NCBI GenBank assembly: GCA_963932145.1
Contig: OZ010596.1
Coordinates: 84,086,241 to 84,150,240 of the forward strand
Direction of reading: 5' to 3'
DNA length: 64,000 nucleotides
Source of the DNA: Acanthosepion lycidas
Taxonomy: Eukaryota > Mollusca > Cephalopoda > Sepiida > Sepiidae
Below, piece by piece: positions 31,243-42,045 of the stretch. The translations under genes and the position numbers were made by a program. The notes beneath the pieces are model-generated. The model saw only the letters and a list, made by a program, of their open reading frames with translations. It did not search any database and was not told the DNA's origin. Within the stretch, counting starts at the first letter, position 1. Every line of letters begins with the position of its first letter.

Positions 31243-32164
31243 TTCTTTACTTTTATACCACTGATTGCCACACCACCTGGTGACCGTCCTGTCAGGCAAG
31301 AGGAGGTAATCCCCACATTATCCTGTCACTACAGAGTACATATATAAAAATAACAGGCAGAATGTCAACACACAGATCATAAATAAATCATATGAAATAA
31401 ATAAGTATCAAAGGAAAGAGAAAGAAAAAGAAACAGAAGAGATTTTAGGCAAATAAATTTATTGAATCTTATTCACTAAATATATACCCTGTTATCTAAT
31501 TATATATTTGATGATATTTCAACAAGAGAATATTTTATTAAAACATTCCCGTTTTTTATAATAGATTAATACTTTGAAGGGAATGGTAGGTGACTACAAA
31601 TCTGCAGTCATCATTTAAGTTCATCTGTAACATAATCTAATTACACTTTCAACTGGAAAAGGAATTAACAAAAAAATATATACATTTGATCATTATCTAT
31701 AGAAGGTAAAAACAATAATTGAGAGTTATAGGGAACATAATGAGGAAAGAGGGTGTTGGTTCCAATCTCCAATGGGAATAACTGCAAAGTACTTCCCCTC
31801 TCCAATTTATAGGCAAAACCACACAAAATGCATGCTGGGATTTCTTCCTAGCCAATAAGATAGACCACTTTTCGATCTTATCTGACTCAGTCCTGGTCTG
31901 TCTTGCTTTGAAATCAGAACACTACATTCATTTATCTGAATCTGCTCTTATGTGTCAAGACCAATTTTAGTTTATGAACTTTTTCTCATATTACTGTTGC
32001 TTTGTCTTGCATATATCGTTTACTTATTCAATATCATTTTTTGCCTTGTTCTTTTCTTTCCTTGTTATTTTTTATTATAAACTTTGTCAATTCGGTTTGC
32101 TGGGCAGTTCTGCCATTTACATTTAATCATGGCCACTTACTCTACAAAGGGCTTGAAAAAATTG

Positions 32165-32355
32165 ATATTCACAGGATAAATTGAAGTCAAGTGGGATAGA
32201 GAAAAACAATGCATAGATTACCTAACAAGCTTGAATAAATGGATGGCAGAACAGGGTTTAGGAGAGATAAAAAGAAAAACATTATTAAGAGCTAAAAAGG
32301 ACAGAAAATTGTGGAGAGCTATGATGGCCAATATCCTGAAAGGACATGGCATATA
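32165..32355 (+). mobile_element. LINE D 3' end
   Basis: Decayed coding end: AATAAATGGATGGCAGAACA, GAGCTAAAAAGGACAGAAAA, TTGTGGAGAGCTATGATGGC, CTGAAAGGACATGGCATATA. It is followed by an A-rich tail and is 5'-truncated. Confidence 0.7.
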
Positions 32356-32439
32356 GAAAAAGAATTACTTTTACTGAAAGAGAAACTTTTTCCATCTCAT
32401 CAGTAATGCAGAGGATGTTTGGCACCCTGATTTATTTTG

Positions 32440-32765
32440 ACAATTTTAGTATTCATTTTTTCCTTCTCCTAGAGTGGTTGCTATCCCAGGCTAGAAAGCT
32501 CACTCTGCCCAGCTGGAGGAAGAAGAGATGGATCCATACTTTTCCAAGAGTATTTGTGCATTGTGTTTACTTTCACATAAATACACATGGAAAGGTATGA
32601 ATCTCTCTTCTCCCTTTAGCTAGAAGTTAATAGCAAGGCAGATTAGGCTCTTTAGCCTTGGTTGGCACCCATTCTAAAAGGAAAACTCAAGGGATGAACT
32701 GTCAGGCTATCTTGCCCAAGACACATAACTACTGCTATGGTTACAGTATATGTGGTACTCCTAGA
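32440..32765. mobile_element. Head-to-head SINE pair sharing the Ceph-like body
   Basis: 32,440-32,560 is a minus copy (CTCCTAGAGTGGTTGCTATC, CTTTTCCAAGAGTATTTGTG) and 32,560-32,765 a plus copy (TACACATGGAAAGGTATGAA, TAGCCTTGGTTGGCACCCAT, TATCTTGCCCAAGACACATA). The body equals that behind the 5S heads and at 54,115. The pair can fold on itself. Confidence 0.7.
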
Positions 32766-33109
32766 ACCGTAATGGGTTACATGAGTCTATATGCATATAT
32801 ATTTTAAGGCAACATATTTGTACTATACTTTGCTCCCAAGATAAATAAGTAGGTTCAATCCTTATTTGAAACATCCTTTTTTGGATAAATTATTTTAATC
32901 ATATCTGGGTTTATAGTTTTATAACATATAATTTATACTACTTCAGTTTTATAATAGTTGTTACCTTTAGATATAAGAGGCTTTTGAAAAGTTCTCAGCC
33001 CAACCAAGAAGCCCTTTAAAAAATATGTTTGGTAAGATTTCGCCAGGCTAAAAACTAGTCAGCATCCCCTCATTTTTCTTTTGATTATTGACAACATTTA
33101 TTAAATACA

Positions 33110-33245
33110 GGTATCACATCAATATTAGCAAGATGGACTTCTAGATCATTAGTAATGAGTTTGTTCCTCACTGGGTGAACCATATTTGTAGCCTTGTGTT
33201 ATTGCTAAGCTAAACTTAGTAAATAACAGAAATTATTAAAGCAAT
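33110..33245 (+). mobile_element. tRNA-derived SINE, truncated relative of 16,870
   Basis: It shares the B-box region AATGAGTTTGTTCCTCACTG and the downstream TGTAGCCTTGTGTTATTGC, CTAAGCTAAACTTAGTAAAT. The A box is lost. Confidence 0.6.
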
Positions 33246-33281
33246 GTCTATATAAAAAGATCACTGACAAAAAAAAACAAT

Positions 33282-33346
33282 CTGATTGGTTGATACAGTG
33301 GTATATTCTGATTGGTTGATACAGTAACACATTCTGGTTGGTTGAG
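33282..33346 (+). repeat. 26-bp tandem repeat x2.5
   Basis: CTGATTGGTTGATACAGT occurs three times with a period of 26 bp, the last one partial. Each has an ATTGG (inverted CCAAT) motif. Confidence 0.85.
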
Positions 33347-33499
33347 TATAACTGCCTTAGAACTAATTCATGGGAATAATAGTTTGAAGTTAACCATTAT
33401 TTATTTTACTTATTGCCATAATACACACTTCTTACTACCTCCCTTTACACCCTTGCATTCAGTAAACTTCTCCTTTGAGGGGTAATTGGACTTTGTATT

Positions 33500-33730
33500 T
33501 AATGAATAATTAACATCAGGAAGAGGCAGTTGAAATTTCTGGTGCACATAATGAGGAAGGAGGACCAGGAAAATATACTCACATGATAGATTACGGGACA
33601 GAGGAAAGCAGTGTGTAACATACTTGATGAGCTTGAGTAAATGGATGGTAGAACAGGGTTTGGGAGAAATAACAGAAAGACAAAACTTTTTAAGAGCTAC
33701 AAGGGACATGGCTCATACAAAAAAGAATTG
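33500..33730 (+). mobile_element. LINE D C-terminal fragment
   Basis: The frame reads NIRKRQLKFLVHIMRKEG, the block upstream of the LINE D end, then (broken) GTGTGTAACATACTTGATGA, AATGGATGGTAGAACAGGG, AAGAGCTACAAGGGACATGG. The LWRAM block is deleted. Confidence 0.7.
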
Positions 33731-34854
33731 GATGAATAACCATATATAAAAAAAAAAGTTAATGAGTTCTATAGGTCATAAACATTTTTATCAGCCTCAG
33801 CATAACTTTTAGTGGTTCCTATTCCACAAAATCAGTATTCATACTTAAGTATATGCATTGTTAAAGTAGGAGTGTGTAGGTCCAAAAAGAAATTACCAGG
33901 GTTGGAGTTTTATGTAAATGATCTCAAGAGGTGGTACGCATCCTAGTTTGGGTATTAAACGTTATTCTGGTATTGCTGTTGTAACAGTTGTAGCTTGTCT
34001 TCTTTGTTCAATGAGTTTCTTTATCTGTCAGGTAAAAATCACAAGAGAAGAAGAATTAAAGAAATAATTCAGAGAAAACAAAAAAAAAAAGAAAAAATGG
34101 CAAAGTTTAACATACATACCTGCAAAAAAATGGTTAGTCAAAAGGACTGCCATTATTGTATACTCCCTTGAAATTATATATTCTCTTTTTACTTGAGTGT
34201 TAACTATGCTCATCTAACTTTCAGATGATTATTATGGGGATTGTTTATGCTAATCCTCCCAAGGATTGAACTCTTCATCCTTGGCTAACAAATATTGTTG
34301 AATTACCTTGCCCCCACCTGTTAAGTAAAAATGAACCCACCCTTTTCATTAAGAGTTTCTAACAATTTGTTCAGAGAGGGAAAAATTCATTTGCCTCTGG
34401 AATTTATGCTGGGCAATTTCAGAGGTTAAACCTTTCTGGAAGCAGGGTTTAGATTTGTAAAAGAAAAATGGCTACCAATATTAAGTCCTTAACTGCCATG
34501 AGTGCTTGCCCTCAAGATATGCTGCTTGGAAAAAAGAAATAAAGTTCTGAGAAATGGCAACAAATGTTGATTTCAAGAAAAGAGTTCCAAATGTGTTTTC
34601 TAGTTTAAGTGATAAAACCAAAGAAGTAGTGTTAGAAATGAACCCTGATAGATTAAATACATAGAAAGGAATGAAATTATTGCATGAAAAGTTGGACTCC
34701 TCATTCAAAGTTGATACTAATGAAGTGTCTCTCATGGTGTATAGAAAGTTTAAAAGTACACTAAACCACATAATATGACCATTGCTGATTTTAATATAGA
34801 ATTTGATTGTATAGTTCAACAACTCAGTGAACATGAAATTAAGTTACCTGATGC
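33731..34854. other. No recognised feature
   Basis: AT-rich sequence. A 117-codon minus frame at 34,481-34,834 has no recognisable domain and no codon pattern that would make me trust it. Confidence 0.4.
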
Positions 34855-35135
34855 CAGGGTCAGTACAAAGGTCTTGTGCCATCCTCCCTGGATCTATGAT
34901 ACACCACCCCAACTCTACTAAATCTCAGTTTTCATAATGTAATCATATAAAATACAAATTTTATTGTAACCTAATTATGTGCAATAATTGATCATATGCA
35001 ATATAGATGAACAATTCAACAATAAAAATTGAAAATAAATCCAATGTATCTGAATACAAATTAAAGACATGTCCTAATAGATCATTTCATCTTAAATAAA
35101 TTAACAAGGTTTTGTGGCAATTTCTAGCAAAAAAA
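34855..35135 (+). repeat. Repeat R1, truncated copy
   Basis: It is collinear with the first half of 20,715-21,290 (GTACAAAGGTCTTGTGCC, AATTATGTGCAATAATTGAT, TTTTGTGGCAATTTCTAGCA). Confidence 0.7.
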
Positions 35136-35254
35136 GACATCATATTTTTTTTTATCTATCAATATCAAGAAACAGTTCTTAAAACATATTTATATCTTTT
35201 TACATGGGGGTAAATGTAACAGTTAACAGATCAGAAACAGAAATCAGTAAGTCA

Positions 35255-35457
35255 AGTTCTGGTTAGCTCAGCTGGTTGAGATAACTGCTTTTTGCAATCC
35301 CAACAAACAATTGTTTTCCACAACTGATAATTTTTTAAACTAACTCTTCTCTTCCAAGCTATGGATTAAATAACAAGGCAGACAGGGTTCTCTAGCCCTG
35401 GTTAGCAACCAGTCTAGGAGAAAGACAACTCTGAATCCAAAAACTGCCATCTTCAAA
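35255..35457 (+). mobile_element. tRNA-headed SINE with the Ceph-like body
   Basis: TTAGCTCAGCTGGTTGAG at 35,263 is a textbook A box. The B box is degenerate. The 3' part (CCAAGCTATGGATTAAATAA, CAAGGCAGACAGGGTTCTCT, TAGCCCTGGTTAGCAACCAG) ends GACAACTCTGAATCCAAAAA. The CTATGGGTTAAT-type body is the same one that follows 5S heads elsewhere in the window. It ends just before the mariner TIR at 35,462. Confidence 0.75.
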
Positions 35458-35459
35458 CA

Positions 35460-36647
35460 CTGGGTGTTCGGACTAAATTTGACAGAGTTTAATGTTTTTA
35501 TTTTTTCAAATTGGTTTGGAATATCTGTAAGCAGTGAACAACAGTGTGAAAACTAATCACTACAGCCTTATAGTTGTCAAAGCTAACTGACATGGACAAG
35601 TGGAAGCCACCTGAATATTGGAAAAGGGCAAGCTGCATCATGATGATTTGTGCTAAGCATTAAAATGCTGCAACCATGACAGTTGCTAAATGCTTTTTGA
35701 ACACCATGAAAACAATAAGATGTGGCTTGTAGGAAAGAATCAAGCAAACATTCTGATTGTCTCCATATACCAGAATTCATCCAACGATTGCAAGAAGAAG
35801 TGATAGAAGACTCAGGCAAGAGGATGTGGGCTTTGGTGCAGGAAATCAGTGTTGCAATTTCTACCATGAAGCTGGTCATGAATGAGGACCTCCAGTACCA
35901 GTCATACATGAGGTGTAAAGGTCAAGTTCTTACAGAAAAAGCTCAAGAAAATAATCTGGAAAAGCAAAGAAACTCCTGAACAAGGTGAAATATCCTGTTG
36001 AACCAGGGACAATCTGGTTCTCTGACAAAAAGAATTTTTGTTAGGACCAGCTGCACCACACCCAGAAAAATATATGGCTTGCCTAAAATACATATGATAT
36101 TCCTCATGCCATAAAGACCAAGTTTTCCCTAACTGAGATGGTTTTTGGGTATGTCTCCAGTGAGGGTGATGTCATACCACCTCACATCTTTGAACAGGGT
36201 CACAGGCTCAATTCTGATGGCTATATGGAGTTGTTGTCAAGCCTTGATTAGAGAGGGTGGCTGTTGGAAGACCATATGTGTGGCAACAAGATTCACTTCC
36301 CTGCTGCACCACCAGGAAGAGTTAGAAATTGTCAGATAATTTTTACAACTCCACCAGCCCCCAAATCTGACCGCCTAACACCCTTTATTGTAAACCCATG
36401 GGTTATCATATGTGAGGTGTGGTTGAGAAAGACACCAATTGCACTGGTTGTAACAAGAACCAGCTGATTGACAAAATTAAGGTGTTTAAGAAGAAAAATT
36501 CAATCAGATGCTGAGGATGGCTTCTCTGAGTGAATTGTTTTTTGATTATAATGTGTATGCCACATTTTTATTTTTCCAATGAATTGATTCTTAGCTTAAA
36601 TATTCAGTTTTCCTTTAAAAAATGTCAAATTTAGCCCAAACACTCTG
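35460..36647 (+). mobile_element. Mariner-type transposon relic with both TIRs
   Basis: The terminal repeats at 35,462-35,484 and 36,623-36,645 match at 20 of 23 positions (GTGTTYGGRCTAAATTTGAC core). Between them, broken plus-strand frames follow the order of this transposase family: LNAATMTVAKC-like DNA-binding part, AISTMKLVMNEDLQYQSY, KGQVLTEKAQENNLEK, PVEPGTIWFSDKKNF (first catalytic D block, normally FSDEKNF), FGYVSSEGDVIPPH, LNSDGYMELL, then remnants of the QQDSAPCHT and SPDLNPMDY blocks. Length ~1.2 kb matches the family. Several frameshifts and stops make it inactive. A clear TA duplication was not seen. Confidence 0.85.
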
Positions 36648-37071
36648 CATATCCCTAGTGTAGTGTGTACTATACAGTCATTGAAAATATTATAGAGTCC
36701 ACGATTAACTGCAATGATCTCAACTCAGGTAAAGTAATAAAAATTCTAATTTTTTTCTAGGCTGTATTTTCAATATGTACATATCATCTAAGACATTTTT
36801 AGAATTTTAAGAAGACCTAAATTATATGAAACTATATTTTTATACATTTTTTTTTCTCAAAAACTAACAACAAAAGTAGTAAAGGCTATTCTTGTAATTA
36901 AATAGTCTCATAAACAAAAAGTGATTAACATTGGTTCACACCTGAATATTCTGTAACCATAACCCAACATTACCACGACTACTAACTATATCAAGAGGGA
37001 ATGATGTAGCAGAACCTTAACCTCATTCAGAAGTGTATGCAATCACTGCAAAAGAACCATGTGCACATAGC

Positions 37072-39700
37072 CAGATTATCCTTTAAGCTAGTAGAGGCTG
37101 CAGCATAGGACCCAGGGCCTGACTGTTCTTTAGGCTAGTATAGGATGCAGCTTAGGACCCAGGGCCTGATTGTCCTTTAGGCTAGTATAGACTGCAGTTC
37201 AGGACCCAGGGACTGATTGTCCTTTAGGCTATTATAAGCTGCAGCTTAGGACCCAGGGCCTGATTGTCCTTTAGGCTAGTATAGGCTGCAGTTCAGGACC
37301 CAGGGCCTGATTTTCCTTTAGGCTAGTATAGGCTGCAGCTTAGGACCCAGGGTCTTATTGTCCTTTAGGGTAGAATAGGCTGCAGCTTAGGACCCAGGGC
37401 CAGATTGTCCTTTAGGCTAGTATAGACTGCAGCTTAGGACCCAGGGCCCTATTGTCATTTAGGCTATTATAAGCTGCAGCTTAGGAGCCAGGGCCTGATT
37501 GTCCTTTAGGCTAGTATAGGCTGCAGTTTAGGACCAAGGGCCTGATTTTGCTTTAGGCTAGTATAGGCTGCAGCTTAGGACCCAGGGCCTTATTGTCCTT
37601 TAGGCTAGTATAGGCTGCAGCTTAGGACCCAGGGCCTGATTGTCCTTTAGGCTAGTATAGGCTGCAGCTTAGGACCCAGGGCATTATTGTCCTTTAGGAT
37701 AGTATAGGCTGCAGCTTAGGACCGATGGCCCTATTGTCCTTTAAGCCAGTATAGGCTGCAGTTTAGGACCAAGGGCCTGATTGTCCTTTAGGCTATTATA
37801 AGATGCAGCTTAGGACCCAGGGCCTGATTGTCCTTTCGGCTAGTATAGGCTGCAGCTTAGGACCCAGTGCCTGATTGTCCTTTAGGCTAGTATAGGCTGC
37901 AGCTTAGGACCGATGGCCCTATTGTCCTTTAGGCCAGTATAGGCTGCAGTTTAGGACCAAGGGCCTGATTGTCCTTTAGGCTATTATAAGATGCAGCTTA
38001 GGACCCAGGGCCTGATTGTCCTTTAGGCTATTATAAGATGCAGCTTAGGACCCAGGGCCTTATTGTCCTTTAGGCTAGTATAGGCTACAGTTTAGGACCC
38101 AGGGCCTGATTGTCCTTTAGACTATTATAAGATGCAGCTTAGGACCCAGGGCCTGATTGTCCTTTAGGCTAGTATAGACTGCAGCTTAGGACCCAGGGCC
38201 TTATTGTCCTTTAGGCTAGTATAGGCTGCAGCTTAGGACCCAGGGCCTGATTGTCCTTTAGGCTATTATAAGATGCAGATTAGGACCCAGGGCCTTATTG
38301 TCCTTTAGGCTAGTATAGGCTACAGTTTAGGACCCAGGGCCTGATTGTCCTTTAGGCTAGTATAGGCTGCAGCCTAGGACCTAGAGCCCTATTGTCCTTT
38401 AGGCTAGTATAGGCTGCATCTTACGAACCAGGGCCTGATTGTCCTTTAGGCTAGTATAGGCTGGAGCTTAGAACCCAGGGCCTGATTGTACTTTAGGCTA
38501 TTATAAGATGCAGCTTAGGACCCAGGGCCTGATTGTCCTTTAGGCTAGTATAGGCTGCAGCTCAGGACCCAGGGCCTGATTGTCTTTTAGGCTAGTATAG
38601 GCTGCAGCTTAGGACCTAGGGCCTGATTGTCCTTTAAGCTAATATAGGCTGCAGCTTAGAACCCAGGGCCTGATTGTCCTTTAGACTATTATAAGATGCA
38701 GCTTAGAACCTAGAGCCTGATTGTCCTTTAGGCTAGTATAGGCTGAAGCTTAAGACCCAGGGCCTGATTATCCTTTAGGCTAGTATAGGCTGCAGCTTAG
38801 GACCCGAGCCTTATTGTCCTTTAGGCTAGTATAGGCTGAAGCTTAGGGCCCAGGGCCTTATTGTCCTTTAGGCTAGTATAGGCTGCAGCTTAGGACCCGA
38901 GCCTTATTGTCCTTTAGGCTAGTATAGGCTGCAGCTTAGGGCCCAGGGTTTGATTGTCCTTTAGGCTAGTATAGGCTGCAGCTCAGGACCCAGGGCCTGA
39001 TTGTCTTTTAGGCTAGTATAGGCTGCAGCTTAGGACCCAGGGCCTTATTGTCCTTTAGGCTAGTATAGGCTGCAGCTTAGGACCCAGGGCCTGATTGTCC
39101 TTTAGGCTAGTATAGGCTGCAGCTTAGGGCCCAGGGTTTGATTGTCCTTTAGGCTAGTATAGGCTGCAGCTTAGGACCCAGGGCCTGATTGTCCTTTAGG
39201 CTAGTATAGGCTGCAGCTTAGGACCCAGGGCCTGATTGTCCTTTAGGCTAGTATAGGCTGCAGCTTAGGAACCAGGGCCTGATTGTCCTTTAGGCTAGTA
39301 TAGGCTGGAGCTTAGAACCCAGGGCCTGATTGTACTTTAGGCTATTATAAGATGCATCTTAGGACCCAGGGCCCAATTGTCCTTTAGGCTAGTATAGGCT
39401 GCAGCTTAAGACCCAGGGCCTGATTGTCCTTTAGGCTAGTATAGGCTGCAGCCTAGGACCTAGGGCCGTATTGTCCTTTAAGCTAGTATAGGCTGCAGCT
39501 CAGGACCCAGGGCCTGATTGTCCTTTAGGCTAGTATAGGCTGCAGCTTAAGACCCAGGGCCCTATTGTCCTTTAGGCTAGTATAGGCTGCAGCCTAGGAC
39601 CCAGGGCCCTATTGTCCTTTAGGCTAGTATAGGATGCAGCTTAGGACCCAGGGTCGTATTGTCCTGTAGGCTAGTATACAATGCAGCCTAGAGCCCCTCA
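37072..39700. repeat. 47-bp satellite/minisatellite array, ~56 units
   Basis: The consensus unit is GATTGTCCTTTAGGCTAGTA, TAGGCTGCAGCTTAGGACCC, AGGGCCT. It is about half GC, in sharp contrast to its flanks. Variant units with GGCTATTATAAGATGCAG instead of GGCTAGTATAGGCTGCAG recur at intervals, hinting at higher-order structure. The period is not a multiple of three and each unit contains TAG in more than one frame, so it is non-coding. No unique spacers exist, so it is not CRISPR. The ends are more diverged than the centre. Confidence 0.95.
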
Positions 39701-39707
39701 ACCTTTT

Positions 39708-39992
39708 ATAAAGAAATGATTTTAATTTTCTAGATGTTATAACTTCTAAATTGAAATCACATCAATATAACAAACGCATATTTATTTGACTTTGCAGGAA
39801 GCAAAGCAAGGAAAAGAATGTTTTAGTTTATGTTATTGTTTTGCAAGTAGATAACATGTTTGATTTCAGTTGCGAATTTTTAAATCTTAGAAATTTTATA
39901 AAGCAGTGATTTTAATTTTCTAGATGTTAGAACTTCTAAAATTAAATAGTTTCATAAACTGAAATGATATCTATATGACAAACTCATATTTA
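39708..39992. repeat. Direct duplication next to the 47-bp array
   Basis: TTTATAAAGMARTGATTTTA, ATTTTCTAGATGTTA and GACAAACTCATATTTATTT-like sequence occur twice with a period of about 186 bp. Confidence 0.7.
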
Positions 39993-40374
39993 TTTTGTTT
40001 TATTGTTATAATGCTGGTTATAAAAAAATCTGTTTTTTACTACATTTGTGTTGAAATATGTGCTAATCTGGTTTGCAATAAATAGCAAAATAGTAGTATT
40101 TCTTAAAGAATATTTTTCTTGATAAACAAAATATAGCTATTTTAGTTTACTTGAAAATACGTAAATGTTGTTAAAATATATCACAAGTAAAAAAAATATT
40201 CAAGATGGATACAGGCAAGCTAGAGGGTGGCTTTATTTGAGGGAGGGATAATTTCATTTCCTTAGGAGACCCAGAAAGTCATAATCCAGCCCTGCATGTG
40301 AAAACAGTCCAAGCCAAAGTAGAAAGTAAAAAACTTGGATCTCTCTAGTTCTGAAAAATTGCAAACACAATATT

Positions 40375-41955
40375 CAAACCATCAATGCCCTCCATTATAA
40401 ATGGCTTTGAGGTCATCTCATCTTCATCAGATAAGATCTTTGCTATGAACTTTGCCTCCAACAAAGAGGACAAAGGCCATTCCTAACCTGACTTTCCTCC
40501 TCACTGAACATAAGGTCTGTGATATCACTCTATTGGTTTGGGAAGTTTCCAAACTTATCAAAAGTCTTGACTCTGTAAAGGCTACTGGTCTGGAAAAAAC
40601 TCCTGTAGTTATTCTCAAGAACCATGATCCAGAAATGTCTCCAATTTTGGCAAAGCTGTTTAACCATTGCCTTAAGAAAAAACGTTTCCAAACCTATCTA
40701 GTGTGTTCCTTGTTTACAAGAACACAGCCTTCTCAGTGTCATTAGCAAACCTTTTGAAACTATCATCAACAAGAAAGTTGCTGAACACCTCAGCAAAAAC
40801 AAACACCCCAGCAACAAACAGTATGGTTTCCTCTTTTCTAAATCCACTGCTGATGTCTTAACTATTATTGTGCATAAAATCAGTGCAGTACTTTATAATT
40901 AAAACATTTCAAGAGTGATCACCCTAGATATTTCAAAGGCACAGGGATTTGCTACACAAACTTGCCAGCTATGGAATCTCTGGGAGGGTTTTTTTCAGTT
41001 ATCAAGTTCTTTCTGTTAAGTTTGTTGTTAATGGACATTCCTGAGGCACATGCGATCAATGCTGGTATCCCCAAGGCTCATACTGGATCCTACCCTCTTT
41101 CTATTTTATGTTAACAATCTACCTTAGAACATTCTCAGATCATTCGTAAATATATATGCAGATGATACCATGGTGTATCGATGCACCTCCAAATATCTGG
41201 AAGACCATTCTCTGGTAGTTAATTTCTCCTCTGACCTAACTCTCACAGTTGAATAGGGGAAAGACTAGCTGGTATGATTAAATACATCCAAAACAAAGCT
41301 AGTAACATTTAATCACCAACAAGCAGATCCTAAACCAGGTCCAATCTTGATGGGTGGTCATACCTTCAAAGAGGCTCCATGCCTTGAACTTCTACTGGGC
41401 CTAAAGCTCACTCCCGTCAGATCAAACCAAGAATATAATATTGCTGGGCTGATGTTGCTCAGTCTTTACTGTCCAGTCTTAATATAGTCCAAAAGTGATT
41501 ACACAGCTTTGTAGGGGATGAATTATTCTACATTCTACAACTCTTATCCCACTGACAAAACATTGCTAGACTCTCATTACTCTGTTGCTATTACTATAGC
41601 AGATATTCAGATGAGTTACATTCCTTAGTTCCACCAGCTCAGACCTTCACAACTAAGACCTTATCATGGCAAATCATCCTCATTCCTTTCATGTTCCTTT
41701 GATAAGGAGTAAGTTCCACTCAGACATTTTCTTCCCAGAACTGTTATTTTGTGGAACAAACTCCTGAGAGGATGCTTCCTGGACAACTACAATCCTGGTC
41801 TCTTCAGGTTCATGTTCAGCTGAGATCTGTCATAAACGTCCTCATAATGTGCACTGATTACTTCCTCCTTTCCAACAATCTCACTCAGTAACTCCCTACC
41901 TTGAGTGACTCTTTAACCTTATATTGAGTAAACTAACAGTCTAAAAAACAAAAAT
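40375..41955 (+). mobile_element. LINE A, 5'-truncated, reverse transcriptase to 3' UTR
   Basis: This is the longest LINE relic in the window. In order: FAMNFASNKED, WEVSKLIKSLDSVKATG, ILAKLFNHCLK (RT palm start), NKQYGF-like, DISKA-like remnant, LLHKLASYGISGR, INAG and PQG remnant, the catalytic box IYADDT (YADD at 41,155-41,166), then the C-terminal SDIFFPRTVILWNKLLRGCF and NPGLFRF. The 3' UTR CTCCCTACCTTGAGTGACTC ends near 41,955. The layout is that of a Jockey/CR1-group LINE. It would copy RNA into DNA at a nicked target. Stops and frameshifts break it. It lies between two satellite arrays. Confidence 0.85.
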
Positions 41956-42045
41956 TCTCAAGAAAGAAAGTATAAATCCAGATTCTTGTAAAATATTTTG
42001 GTGAGTTTATGTGATGAAAGTAAAGGAAAGAAATTACCTGAAAAT

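Noticed and set aside
34481-34834. 117-codon minus-strand frame
   Set aside because: No domain, no sequence bias against stops beyond its AT context, no second copy, no splice or promoter context.
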